Source: Streptomyces longwoodensis
GTDB taxonomy: Bacteria; Actinomycetota; Actinomycetes; Streptomycetales; Streptomycetaceae
NCBI RefSeq assembly: GCF_001514125.1
Contig: NZ_KQ948559.1
Location: forward strand, 108,542 to 172,541
DNA: 64,000 bases
Direction of reading: 5' to 3'
Shown: in pieces, positions 25,082 to 33,516 of the stretch
Position numbering within the stretch: the first letter of the stretch is position 1
How the letters are laid out: each line of letters starts with the position of its first letter
Notes under the pieces: model-generated
What the model was told of the DNA's origin: nothing
What the model saw: the letters and a program-made list of their open reading frames with translations, nothing else
Databases searched by the model: none
Made by a program: the position numbers and the translations under genes

Positions 25082-25257
25082 CGGCGTACCGTCCCTTGCT
25101 CGTCACGGTCATTGTCACCCGGCCCGTGCCCCGGCCCCTCCGGCACTCCGGTGACCGGGGCGTACGGTGTTCTCGACAGACCGGCGGCCCGGGGCGACAC
25201 TTGTGCGGCCCCAGGCCCCGCAGCAGGCCCTGGGAAGTCCTAGAGGAAGGTGTCCGC

Positions 25258-26022
25258 GTGCCCCGCCGCAGAATCGGCTTCTGGTACCGCTTCGCCGCGG
25301 TGATCTGCAAACCGCCGCTGGTGGCTCTGATCAAGCGGGACTGGCGCGGAATGGAGCACATTCCGGCCGAGGGCGGATTCATCACCGCGGTGAACCACAA
25401 TTCCCACCTCGACCCCTTCGCGTACGCGCACTACCAGTACAACACCGGGCGCGTGCCGCGATTCCTGGCGAAGAGCGGGCTCTTCAGGAAGGGCTTCGTC
25501 GGCGCCGCCATGCGCGGCACCGGGCAGATCCCGGTCTACCGCGAGTCCACCGACGCGCTCAGCGCCTTCCGTGCGGCCATCGACGCCGTCGAGCGCGGCG
25601 AGTGCGTCGCCTTCTACCCCGAGGGCACCCTCACCCGCGACCCGGACGGCTGGCCGATGACCGCCAAGACGGGCGCCGCGCGCGTGGCGCTGCAGACCAA
25701 GTGCCCGGTGGTGCCGGTCGCCCAGTGGGGCTGCAACGAGATCCTGCCGCCCTACGCCAAGAAGCCCCGGCTGCTGCCGCGCAAGACCCACCACGTCCTC
25801 GCCGGACCGCCCGTGGACCTGTCGCGCTTCTACGGCAAGGAGATGACCGCGGACGTCCTCAAGGAGGCCACCGAGGTCATCATGGCCGCCATCACCCGCC
25901 AGCTGGAGGAGATCCGCGGCGAGAAGGCGCCCGATACGCCCTACGACCCGCGCCGTGAGCGGATCGAGCAGCGGCGCCGGACCGAGGCCCAGACGGGCCG
26001 TGAAGGGGAGAGCGTCACGTGA
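25258..26022 (+). CDS. plsC: 1-acyl-sn-glycerol-3-phosphate acyltransferase
   Basis: A 254-residue PlsC-type acyltransferase with the catalytic HX4D box (NHNSHLDPF), a glycerol-phosphate-binding region and the YPEGTL motif. It makes phosphatidic acid at the membrane. GTG at 25258 is chosen from GGAAGG seven bases upstream; the longer open frame is non-coding in character. It overlaps gpsA by four bases (GTGA), so glycerol-3-phosphate supply and its acylation are coupled. Confidence 0.9.
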   Translation: MPRRRIGFWYRFAAVICKPPLVALIKRDWRGMEHIPAEGGFITAVNHNSHLDPFAYAHYQYNTGRVPRFLAKSGLFRKGFVGAAMRGTGQIPVYRESTDALSAFRAAIDAVERGECVAFYPEGTLTRDPDGWPMTAKTGAARVALQTKCPVVPVAQWGCNEILPPYAKKPRLLPRKTHHVLAGPPVDLSRFYGKEMTADVLKEATEVIMAAITRQLEEIRGEKAPDTPYDPRRERIEQRRRTEAQTGREGESVT

Positions 26023-27029
26023 GCGAGTCCGTCAGGGCGGCTGTCTTCGGGACCGGGTCCTGGGGCACCGCGTTCGGCATGGTCCTCGCCGACGCGGGCT
26101 GCGAGGTGACGCTCTGGGCGCGCCGCGCCGAGCTCGCCGACGCGGTCAACTCCACGCGGACCAACCCCGACTACCTTCCCGGCGTCGAACTCCCGGAGAA
26201 CCTCCGGGCCACCGCCGACCCCGCCGAGGCCGCCCGCGACGCCGACTTCACCGTCCTCGCCGTGCCCTCGCAGACGCTGCGCGCCAACCTGGCCGCGTGG
26301 GCGCCGCTGCTCGCGCCGGACACCGTGCTGGTGTCCCTGATGAAGGGCGTCGAACTCGGCACCACCATGCGGATGAGCGAGGTCGTCGAGGACGTCGCCA
26401 AGGTCGGCCGGGACCGGGTCGCCGTGGTCACCGGACCCAACCTGGCCCGGGAGATCGCCTCCCGCCGGCCGGCCGCCGCGGTGGTCGCCTGCACCGACGA
26501 GGCGGTCGCCCGGCGCCTCCAGGCCGCCTGCCACACGCCGTACTTCCGCCCGTACACCAACACCGACGTCGTCGGCTGCGAGCTCGGCGGCGCGGTGAAG
26601 AACGTCATCGGGCTCGCCGTGGGCATCGCCGACGGCATGGGCCTCGGCGACAACGCCAAGGGCTCCCTGATCACCCGCGGCCTCGCCGAGACCACCCGGC
26701 TGGGCCTGGCCATGGGCGCCGACCCGCTGACCTTCGCCGGACTCGCGGGCCTGGGCGACCTGGTGGCGACCTGCTCCTCGCCGCTGTCGCGCAACCACAC
26801 CTTCGGCACCAACCTGGGCCGCGGCATGACCCTCCAGGAGACCATCGCGGTCACCAAGCAGACCGCCGAGGGCGTCAAGTCCTGCGAGTCCGTGCTGGAT
26901 CTGGCCCGCCGCCACGGCGTCGACATGCCCATCACCGAGACGGTCGTCGCGATCGTCCACGAGGGCAAGCCTCCCGTGGTCGCCGTGAAGGAACTCATGT
27001 CGCGCAGCGCGAAGCCGGAACGACACTGA
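26019..27029 (+). CDS. gpsA: NAD(P)H-dependent glycerol-3-phosphate dehydrogenase
   Basis: A 336-residue enzyme reducing dihydroxyacetone phosphate to sn-glycerol 3-phosphate for phospholipids. The Rossmann motif GTGSWGTAFG is at residues 10-19, with TGPNLAREIA, the catalytic-Lys region GGAVKNVIGLAVGIADGMG, and LAGLGDLVATC. Start GTG overlaps the plsC stop. Confidence 0.95.
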   Translation: MSESVRAAVFGTGSWGTAFGMVLADAGCEVTLWARRAELADAVNSTRTNPDYLPGVELPENLRATADPAEAARDADFTVLAVPSQTLRANLAAWAPLLAPDTVLVSLMKGVELGTTMRMSEVVEDVAKVGRDRVAVVTGPNLAREIASRRPAAAVVACTDEAVARRLQAACHTPYFRPYTNTDVVGCELGGAVKNVIGLAVGIADGMGLGDNAKGSLITRGLAETTRLGLAMGADPLTFAGLAGLGDLVATCSSPLSRNHTFGTNLGRGMTLQETIAVTKQTAEGVKSCESVLDLARRHGVDMPITETVVAIVHEGKPPVVAVKELMSRSAKPERH

Positions 27030-27099
27030 GCGACGCCCCTCGTTCGGCCGCGCACCGACGCTGGGACGCGGCCCTACCACCGGGTACTCTCAACCCGAT

Positions 27100-28257
27100 A
27101 TGAGCACCGAGAACCTCCCCCAGAGCCCTGAGCAGCCGTCCCGCAAGCCGCGCGTGGCCGTCGTGTTCGGCGGGCGCAGCTCCGAACACGGGATCTCCGT
27201 GGTCACCGCCGGAGCCGTCCTCAAGGCCGTCGACCGGACGAAGTACGACGTCCTGCCGATCGGCATCACCCAGGACGGCCGCTGGGCGCTCACCGCGGAC
27301 GAACCCGAGCGCATGGCGATCACCGAGCGCCGTACGCCGAACGTGGAGGAGCTCGCCGAGTCGGCCGAGGGCGCGGTGGTCCTGCCCGTCGACCCGGCCA
27401 ACCGCGAAGTCGTCTACAGCGAGCCGGGGTCGGTGCCCAAGGCGCTGGGCGAGGTCGACGTCGTCTTCCCCGTCCTGCACGGGCCCTACGGCGAGGACGG
27501 CACCCTGCAGGGCCTGCTGGAGCTCTCCGGCGTGCCGTACGTGGGGGCGGGCGTGCTGGCCTCGGCCGTGGGCCAGGACAAGGAGTACATGAAGCGGGTG
27601 TTCACCTCCTTCGGGCTGAAGGTGGGCCCGTACGTGGTGATCCGGCCCCGCGAGTGGGCCCGCGACGAGTCGGCGGCCCGCCGGAAGATCGTGGACTTCG
27701 CCGGGGAGCACGGCTGGCCGCTGTTCGTGAAGCCCGCCCGCGCGGGCTCGTCCATCGGCATCACCAAGGTCGACGACCTGTCCGGGCTGGACGAGGCGAT
27801 CGCCGCGGCCCAGGCCCACGACCCCAAGATCCTCGTCGAGGCGGCGCTGCGCGGCCGCGAGATCGAGTGCGGAGTCCTGGAGTTCGAGGACGGCCCGCGC
27901 GCCTCGGTGCCCGCCGAGATCCCCCCGCCGGACACGCACGCGTACTACGACTTCGAGGCCAAGTACATCGACTCCACCCCGGGCCTGGTGCCGGCGCCGC
28001 TGACGCCCGAGGAGACCGCCGAGGTGCAGCGGCTCGCGGTGGACGCCTTCGAGGCGGCGAGCTGCGAGGGCCTGGTGCGCGCGGACTTCTTCCTCACCGA
28101 GGACGGGGAGTTCGTGATCAACGAGATCAACACGATGCCGGGCTTCACGCCCATCTCGATGTACCCGCAGATGTGGCAGGCGAGCGGGGTCGGCTACCCG
28201 GAGCTGGTGGACCGGCTGATCCAGGCCGCGCTGCGGCGTCCCACCGGTCTGCGCTGA
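27100..28257 (+). CDS. ddlA: D-alanine--D-alanine ligase
   Basis: A 385-residue ATP-grasp ligase making D-Ala-D-Ala for peptidoglycan. Visible: VVFGGRSSEHGISVVTA, VFPVLHGPYGEDGTLQG, FVKPARAGSSIGITKV and NEINTMPGFTPISMYPQ. The sequence keeps the YxF-type vancomycin-sensitive features (HAYYDFEAKY), not those of VanA-type D-Ala-D-Lac ligases. It lies 70 bases after gpsA. Confidence 0.95.
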   Translation: MSTENLPQSPEQPSRKPRVAVVFGGRSSEHGISVVTAGAVLKAVDRTKYDVLPIGITQDGRWALTADEPERMAITERRTPNVEELAESAEGAVVLPVDPANREVVYSEPGSVPKALGEVDVVFPVLHGPYGEDGTLQGLLELSGVPYVGAGVLASAVGQDKEYMKRVFTSFGLKVGPYVVIRPREWARDESAARRKIVDFAGEHGWPLFVKPARAGSSIGITKVDDLSGLDEAIAAAQAHDPKILVEAALRGREIECGVLEFEDGPRASVPAEIPPPDTHAYYDFEAKYIDSTPGLVPAPLTPEETAEVQRLAVDAFEAASCEGLVRADFFLTEDGEFVINEINTMPGFTPISMYPQMWQASGVGYPELVDRLIQAALRRPTGLR

Positions 28258-28287
28258 CACCGGCCGGCCCGGACCGGCGCGCGGCAC

Positions 28288-28788
28288 TCAGTCGGCGATC
28301 CCCTCGGGGATCGCCTTCTTGATGGCCGGGGCCAGGTCGATCAGCGCCGCGGAGCTGTCCCGCCCAGCGGGCACCGTCACTTCGACATAGGCGAGGCGGC
28401 TCGCGGTCGTGTACCGGTACGCCCCGCCGTCCGCCTTCTCCATGAGCCAGTTCACGCCGTCGACCCCACCGGCGACGGCGTCCGGATCGCCGCCCTGGGC
28501 CACCGAGGGATCGACCATCTTCGGCGGCCGGGGCACACCGCACCGCAGTATGATCGCCGGGTTCCCCCAGCCCGCGGTCAGTCCGGACGCGGGCTCGGGA
28601 TCCTCGCGGCTCTCGTCGTCCACCGCGGCCGGCAGCACTCCGTCCAGCTTCTGGCACAGTGCGGCTGCTTTCGCGTCCGGGCTGGGAACCGCCGCCGACG
28701 CACCGTCGTCTGCCGAGGAGCAGCCGACGGTGATCAGCAGCAGGGCGAGCGCGGGCAGGCCGAGCAGCCGGTGACGCAAGGAGTTCAC
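28288..28788 (-). CDS. DUF3515 lipoprotein
   Basis: A 166-residue protein with an N-terminal lipoprotein signal (MNSLRHRLLGLPALALLLIT, lipobox TVGC at Cys23), so it is probably anchored to the outer face of the membrane. The rest, with WGNPAIILRCG and TVTVPAG-like strands, matches DUF3515, of unknown function. It follows the Lrp-like gene by 20 bases and ends close to ddlA tail-to-tail. Confidence 0.88.
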   Translation of the reverse strand: MNSLRHRLLGLPALALLLITVGCSSADDGASAAVPSPDAKAAALCQKLDGVLPAAVDDESREDPEPASGLTAGWGNPAIILRCGVPRPPKMVDPSVAQGGDPDAVAGGVDGVNWLMEKADGGAYRYTTASRLAYVEVTVPAGRDSSAALIDLAPAIKKAIPEGIAD

Positions 28789-28808
28789 CGGCCAAGGGTA
28801 GACGGGGG

Positions 28809-29042
28809 CTACAGATGCACGACCGGGCAGGTCAGGGTTCGGGTGATCCCGTCCACTTGCTGGACCTTGGCGACCACCATGCGGCCGAGGTCGTCGACCG
28901 TGTCGGCCTGGGCCCGCACGATCACGTCGTAGGGACCGGTGACGTCCTCGGCCTGGACGACACCGGGAATCTTGCCGATCGTCTCGGCGACGGTCGACGC
29001 CTTGCCGACCTCCGTCTGGATCAGGATGTACGCCTGTACCAC
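28809..29042 (-). CDS. Stand-alone Lrp/AsnC effector-binding domain protein
   Basis: A 77-residue RAM domain (VQAYILIQTEVGKAS, GPYDVIVRAQ, then TLTCPVVHL) without the DNA-binding helix-turn-helix of Lrp. Such proteins bind amino acids and may modulate full-length partners. GTG at 29042 is selected because GGAGG lies four bases upstream; a longer frame up to 29249 is a shadow of the intergenic region. It heads a two-gene operon with the DUF3515 lipoprotein. Confidence 0.88.
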   Translation of the reverse strand: MVQAYILIQTEVGKASTVAETIGKIPGVVQAEDVTGPYDVIVRAQADTVDDLGRMVVAKVQQVDGITRTLTCPVVHL

Positions 29043-29248
29043 GGAACCTCCAGGGCGGCCACGAGGATCATGTGGGGAAAAGGAACGCCACGGTATCGCG
29101 TCGTCGCGCGCCGCGGGGAGACCCGGGGGGAGCACGGCGTGCGTGCCGGGGTGCGGGCAGGGCCGCAGGGCACGGTCAGGACGACCGTATCGAGCAGACC
29201 GGTCCCGCGCGACCGGGCACGGACAGGGACAGAAGGGGCGTAAGGGCA

Positions 29249-30217
29249 ATGAAGGGCACTGTTGGTGAGCTCGGCGAGTTCGGGCTCATCAGGGAGCTCA
29301 CCTCCCGGCTCACCACCACCCCGGCGGTGCGGGTCGGGCCCGGTGACGACGCCGCGGTGGTCTCCGCGCCCGACCGCCGGGTCGTGGCCAGCACCGACAT
29401 CCTCCTGGAGGGCCGGCACTTCCGGCGCGACTGGTCCACCGCCTACGACGTCGGCCGCAAGGCCGCCGCCCAGAACCTCGCCGACATCGCCGCCATGGGC
29501 GCCGTGCCGACCGCCCTGCTGCTCGGCCTGGTCGTGCCCGCCGAACTCCCGGTTGCCTGGCCGACGGAGCTGATGGACGGGCTGCGCGACGAGTGCCAGG
29601 TGGCCGGCGCCTCCGTGGTCGGCGGCGACGTCGTGCGCGGCGACACGATCATGGTGTCGATCACCGCGCTCGGCGACCTGCGCAACCACGAGCCCGTCAC
29701 CCGGGGCGGCGCCCGGCCCGGCGACCTGGTCGCCGTCACCGGCTGGCTGGGCTGGTCCGCGGCCGGGTACGCGGTGCTCTCCCGCGGCTTCCGCTCGCCG
29801 CGCGCCTTCGTCGAGGCCCACCGCCGCCCCGAGCCGCCGTACCACGCGGGCCCGGCGGCCGCCTCGCTCGGCGCCACCGCGATGTGCGACGTCAGCGACG
29901 GGCTGATCGCCGACCTCGGGCACATCGCCGAGGCCAGCAAGGTGCGCATCGACGTCCGCTCCGGCGCCATCGACATCCCCACGCAGATGAACGACATCGG
30001 GCAGGCCGTCGGCGTCGACCCCATGCAGTGGGTGCTGACCGGGGGAGAGGACCACGCCATCGTGGCGACCTTCCCGCCGGACGTGAAGCTGCCGGCCCGC
30101 TGGAAGGTCATCGGCGAGGTCCTCAACCCCTCGGCGCTGCCCCACGTGACCGTCGACGGGGCGCCCTGGACCAGCAAGGGCGGCTGGGACCACTTCGGCG
30201 GGGACATCGAGTCATGA
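29249..30217 (+). CDS. thiL: Thiamine-monophosphate kinase
   Basis: A 322-residue PurM-like kinase that makes thiamine diphosphate. Features: VGPGDDAAVV near residue 30, STDILLEGRHFRRDW, AQNLADIAAMGA and CDVSDGLIADLGHIA. ATG at 29249 fits the family start. The stop overlaps thiD by four bases (ATGA). Confidence 0.94.
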   Translation: MKGTVGELGEFGLIRELTSRLTTTPAVRVGPGDDAAVVSAPDRRVVASTDILLEGRHFRRDWSTAYDVGRKAAAQNLADIAAMGAVPTALLLGLVVPAELPVAWPTELMDGLRDECQVAGASVVGGDVVRGDTIMVSITALGDLRNHEPVTRGGARPGDLVAVTGWLGWSAAGYAVLSRGFRSPRAFVEAHRRPEPPYHAGPAAASLGATAMCDVSDGLIADLGHIAEASKVRIDVRSGAIDIPTQMNDIGQAVGVDPMQWVLTGGEDHAIVATFPPDVKLPARWKVIGEVLNPSALPHVTVDGAPWTSKGGWDHFGGDIES

Positions 30218-31014
30218 GGCCCGCGGTCCTCACGGTGGCCGGCTCCGACTCCGGCGGCGGGGCGGGGATCCAGGCCGACCTGAAGACGATGCTCGCCCTC
30301 GGCGTGCACGGCATGAGCGTCGTCACCGCGGTCACCGCGCAGAACTCCCTGGGCGTCCAGGGCGCCTGGGAACTGCCCGTGGAGGCGGTGCGCGCCCAGT
30401 ACCGCAGCGTCGTCGACGACATCGGCGTACGGGCCGTGAAGACCGGCATGCTGTCCTCCGCCCGACTCGTGGAGGCCGTCGCCGAGTTGATCGCCGGGAC
30501 GGACGCGCCCGCGGTCGTCGACCCGGTCGGCGTCTCCAAGCACGGCGACCCGCTGCTCGCCGCGTCCGCGCTCGACTCGGTGCGCACCCGGCTGCTCCCG
30601 GTCGCCACCGTCGCCACGCCCAACCTGGACGAGGTCGCCCAACTCACCGGCATCCGGGTCGGGTCGGAGGCCGGGATGCGGGAAGCGGCCGCCGCGGTAC
30701 TCGCGTTCGGGCCGCGCTGGGCGCTCATCAAGGGCGGCCACCTCCCCGGTGAGGCCGTGGACCTGCTCACCGACGGCACCGAGGAGCACTGGCTGCGCGC
30801 CCCCCGGTACGACAACCGGCACACCCACGGCACCGGGTGCACCCTCGCCTCCGCGATCGCGGCGCAGCTGGCCAAGGGCCGGTCCGTGCCGGAGGCGGTG
30901 ACCACGGCCAAGGAGTACGTCACCGGGGCGATCGCCGCCGGGTTCGCCCTCGGCGCCGGCATCGGACCCGTGGACCACGGGTGGGCGCTCACACGGGGTG
31001 CTCCCGGGGCCTGA
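30214..31014 (+). CDS. thiD: Hydroxymethylpyrimidine (phosphate) kinase
   Basis: A 266-residue ribokinase-family enzyme that phosphorylates HMP and HMP-P in thiamine synthesis. Motifs: LTVAGSDSGGGAGIQADLKT at the start and the anion-hole HTHGTGCTLASAIAAQLAKG near residue 205. Translationally coupled to thiL. Confidence 0.95.
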   Translation: MRPAVLTVAGSDSGGGAGIQADLKTMLALGVHGMSVVTAVTAQNSLGVQGAWELPVEAVRAQYRSVVDDIGVRAVKTGMLSSARLVEAVAELIAGTDAPAVVDPVGVSKHGDPLLAASALDSVRTRLLPVATVATPNLDEVAQLTGIRVGSEAGMREAAAAVLAFGPRWALIKGGHLPGEAVDLLTDGTEEHWLRAPRYDNRHTHGTGCTLASAIAAQLAKGRSVPEAVTTAKEYVTGAIAAGFALGAGIGPVDHGWALTRGAPGA

Positions 31015-31043
31015 GGCCGGACGCGGCCGTTTGCGGGTACAGC

Positions 31044-31076
31044 AAAAAGCCGGTCCACCTGGGTGGACCGGCTCGA
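31044..31076 (-). terminator. Intrinsic terminator of rpmB
   Basis: AGCCGGTCCACC and GTGGACCGGCT form a near-perfect stem with a three-base loop. On the minus strand the stem is followed by TTTTT, a classical terminator for rpmB; it may also stop thiLD transcripts. Confidence 0.85.
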
Positions 31077-31114
31077 TGCAGCGAACCGGCAGTGGCCGCG
31101 CGCTCAGCTGAGCG

Positions 31115-31300
31115 TCAGCGCGAGACCTTGCCGGCCTTGATGCACGAGGTGCAAGCGTTCACGCGCTTCGGCGTCCCGCCGACCACGGTACGCACGCGCT
31201 GGATGTTCGGGTTCCAGCGACGGGGCGTACGGCGGTGCGAGTGCGAGATGTTGTTGCCGAAGCCCGGCCCCTTGCCGCAGACGTCGCAGTTGGCAGCCAC
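31115..31300 (-). CDS. rpmB: 50S ribosomal protein L28 (zinc-ribbon form)
   Basis: A 61-residue L28 beginning MAANCDVCGKGPGFGNN. It keeps both CxxC pairs (Cys5/Cys8 and Cys50/Cys53), the C+ form that binds zinc. Streptomyces often carry a second, Cys-free copy elsewhere. The GTG start has GGAG six bases upstream. Confidence 0.95.
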   Translation of the reverse strand: MAANCDVCGKGPGFGNNISHSHRRTPRRWNPNIQRVRTVVGGTPKRVNACTSCIKAGKVSR

Positions 31301-31426
31301 GGGTCACTCCAAAGACTTCAGATGCACTTACGGTTGATCCCGGCAGGCCGGGACCACGGTCCGGGGACCGACGATCTCGAGTGGCGTTGCCAGGGGGAGA
31401 GCCCGATCGGATCGGGCAACCGGAGC

Positions 31427-31456
31427 AGCATACAACGACTGCGCCCGTGCAACGAA
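31427..31456 (-). promoter_or_regulatory. Predicted rpmB promoter
   Basis: On the minus strand TTCGTT (31451-31456) and TATGCT (31427-31432) are separated by 18 bases. The start would leave a leader of about 120 bases before rpmB containing a CCCGATCGGATCGGG-type repeat. Confidence 0.4.
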
Positions 31457-31574
31457 ACTACCATGGTCGGCCGACGGCCCGTCCCCGGCCCGTCGCCCTC
31501 CGGCCCCCTTGGGGCAGGGACCCGTTCACGGTCTACGCTGCCTCCCACGTCCAGCAGCTCAAGGAGAGGCGCAG

Positions 31575-33449
31575 GTGGCGCAGGTGCCGCAGACATTCCT
31601 CGATGCTCTCGCGGTGCGCACCTGGTGCGGTCTCGCGCTCCGGGCGCTGGGACGCGCGCGTGAGGAGATCGACGCGATCAACGTCTACCCGGTCGCGGAC
31701 GGGGACACCGGCACCAACCTCTACCTGACCGTCGAGTCGGCGGCGACGGCGGTGGAGGCGGTGTTCGCCGGACACGAGGTGGGCGGCGCGGCCGGCGGGG
31801 GAGCACTCGTCGCCCCCGCGGTCCCGGGCGGTGGCGCGGCGGGGGGTCCCGTCGCGAGCGCGTCCTCGGTGCCCTCGCTCGCCGACGCCGTGCGGGCCAT
31901 GGCGCACGGCGCGCTCATAGGCGCCCGCGGGAACTCGGGGACGATCCTCGCGCAGCTGCTGCGCGGCATGGCCCAGGTGCTCGCCGAGGAAGCCGGGGAA
32001 CCGGACCGCCCCCACACCGACGGCAAGGGCCTCGGCCTGGCCCTGCGGCACGCGGCCGACTCCGCCCGGCAGGCCGTCGCCCACCCCGTGGAGGGCACCG
32101 TGCTGTCCGTCGCCTCCGCCGCCGCCGACGCGGCCCGGACGGCCGACGGCGACTGCGGGGCGGTCGCCCGGGCCGCCTACGGGGGCGCGTGCGCGGCCCT
32201 CGCGCGGACACCGGCCCAGCTGCCCGTCCTGGAGCGGTCCGGCGTGGTCGACGCGGGCGGGCGCGGGCTGGTCGCGGTGCTGGGGGCCCTGGTGGAGACG
32301 CTGACGGGGGAGGTGCCGGCGGCGGTGGGGGCGGCCGGGGCGGCCGGGGCGGCCTTCGTGCCGGAGGGGGCCGCACGCGGCGGGACGGCGCTCGACACGA
32401 ACGCCGACACCGACACGAACACGGACACCGACAGCGACAGCGACACGGACACCGGCACCGGCGCCGACCCCGACGCAGGCACCGTGATCGACCCGTGCGA
32501 GCCGCCGGACGGCGAGGAGGGCGACGGGCCCGCCTACGAGGTCATCTACCTCCTGGAGGCCCAGGACACCGCCGTGGCCCGGCTGCGGGAGCGCCTGGAC
32601 GCCCTCGGCGACTCCCTGGTCGTGGTCGGCGGTGACGGTCTGTGGAACGTCCACGTGCACGTCGACGACGCCGGCGCCGCCGTCGAGGCCGGACTGGAGG
32701 CCGGGCGGCCGCACCGCATCCGGATCACCCACTTCGGGGCGGACGACGTGCACACCGCGCGCGGTGAGCGCGCGCCCCGCGAGCGCGTCCAGCGGGGCGT
32801 CGTCGCCGTCGTCCCCGGGGAGGGCCTGGCCTGCCTGTACGCGGAGGCCGGCGCGACCACCGTGCTCGCCCGCCCCGGCGAGCCGCCCGCCAGCGGGGAG
32901 CTCGTCCAGGCGGTACGACGGGCCCACGCGCGCGAGGTGGTGCTGCTGCCCAACGACGCCGAGCTGCGCCACACCGCCGCCGCGGCGGCCGAGCAGGCCC
33001 GCGCCGAGGGCATCAGGGTGGCGCTCATCCCCACCCGGTCCGCGGTGCAGGGCCTGGCCGCGCTCGCCGTGCACGAGCCGGACCGCCGTTTCGACGAGGA
33101 CGTCGTCGCGATGACCTCGGCGGCCGGCGCCACCCGCCACGCCGAGGTCACCGTCGCCGAGCACCAGTCGTGGACCATGGCGGGCATCTGCCAGGCCGGT
33201 GACGTCCTCGGCCTGATCGACGGGGACGTGGCGGTGATCGGCGCGGACGTCACCGACACCGCCCGCACCGTCCTGGACCGCATGCTCGCGGCGGGCGGCG
33301 AGCTGGTCACCCTGGTGCTCGGCGACGAGGTGCCCGACGAGGTCGCCGAGCACCTGCGGGCCCGGGTGCGGGAGGCGTACCTCGCCGTCGACACGGTGGT
33401 CTACCGGGGCGGCCGGCAGGGCGCGCTGCTGCTCATCGGCGTGGAGTAG
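31575..33449 (+). CDS. DAK2/DegV-like fusion protein (FakA-type kinase)
   Basis: A 624-residue protein. The N-terminal DhaL-type kinase domain carries NVYPVADGDTGTNLYLT (about 32-48) and GARGNSGTILAQLL; the C-terminal half contains a FakA/YloV-like domain with VHVDDAG and repeated VVAVVPGEG-type strands. In Firmicutes the relative FakA phosphorylates fatty acids held by FakB. Between the domains is a low-complexity Asp/Thr/Ser run (about 274-302). GTG at 31575 has AGGAG upstream. In many actinobacteria this gene directly precedes recG; here the HSP90-TPR pair lies between. Confidence 0.85.
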   Translation: MAQVPQTFLDALAVRTWCGLALRALGRAREEIDAINVYPVADGDTGTNLYLTVESAATAVEAVFAGHEVGGAAGGGALVAPAVPGGGAAGGPVASASSVPSLADAVRAMAHGALIGARGNSGTILAQLLRGMAQVLAEEAGEPDRPHTDGKGLGLALRHAADSARQAVAHPVEGTVLSVASAAADAARTADGDCGAVARAAYGGACAALARTPAQLPVLERSGVVDAGGRGLVAVLGALVETLTGEVPAAVGAAGAAGAAFVPEGAARGGTALDTNADTDTNTDTDSDSDTDTGTGADPDAGTVIDPCEPPDGEEGDGPAYEVIYLLEAQDTAVARLRERLDALGDSLVVVGGDGLWNVHVHVDDAGAAVEAGLEAGRPHRIRITHFGADDVHTARGERAPRERVQRGVVAVVPGEGLACLYAEAGATTVLARPGEPPASGELVQAVRRAHAREVVLLPNDAELRHTAAAAAEQARAEGIRVALIPTRSAVQGLAALAVHEPDRRFDEDVVAMTSAAGATRHAEVTVAEHQSWTMAGICQAGDVLGLIDGDVAVIGADVTDTARTVLDRMLAAGGELVTLVLGDEVPDEVAEHLRARVREAYLAVDTVVYRGGRQGALLLIGVE

Positions 33450-33516
33450 CCCGCCGGCCCGGGGGGCACCGTCGTCCGCCGGAGGTCGGCTCGTCGGCAG
33501 CCCTCCGCTGCCGCGG

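Noticed and set aside
33450..33516. Terminator between the FakA-like and TPR genes
   Set aside because: Only a six-base stem CGGCAG/CTGCCG was seen, insufficient in this GC-rich sequence.
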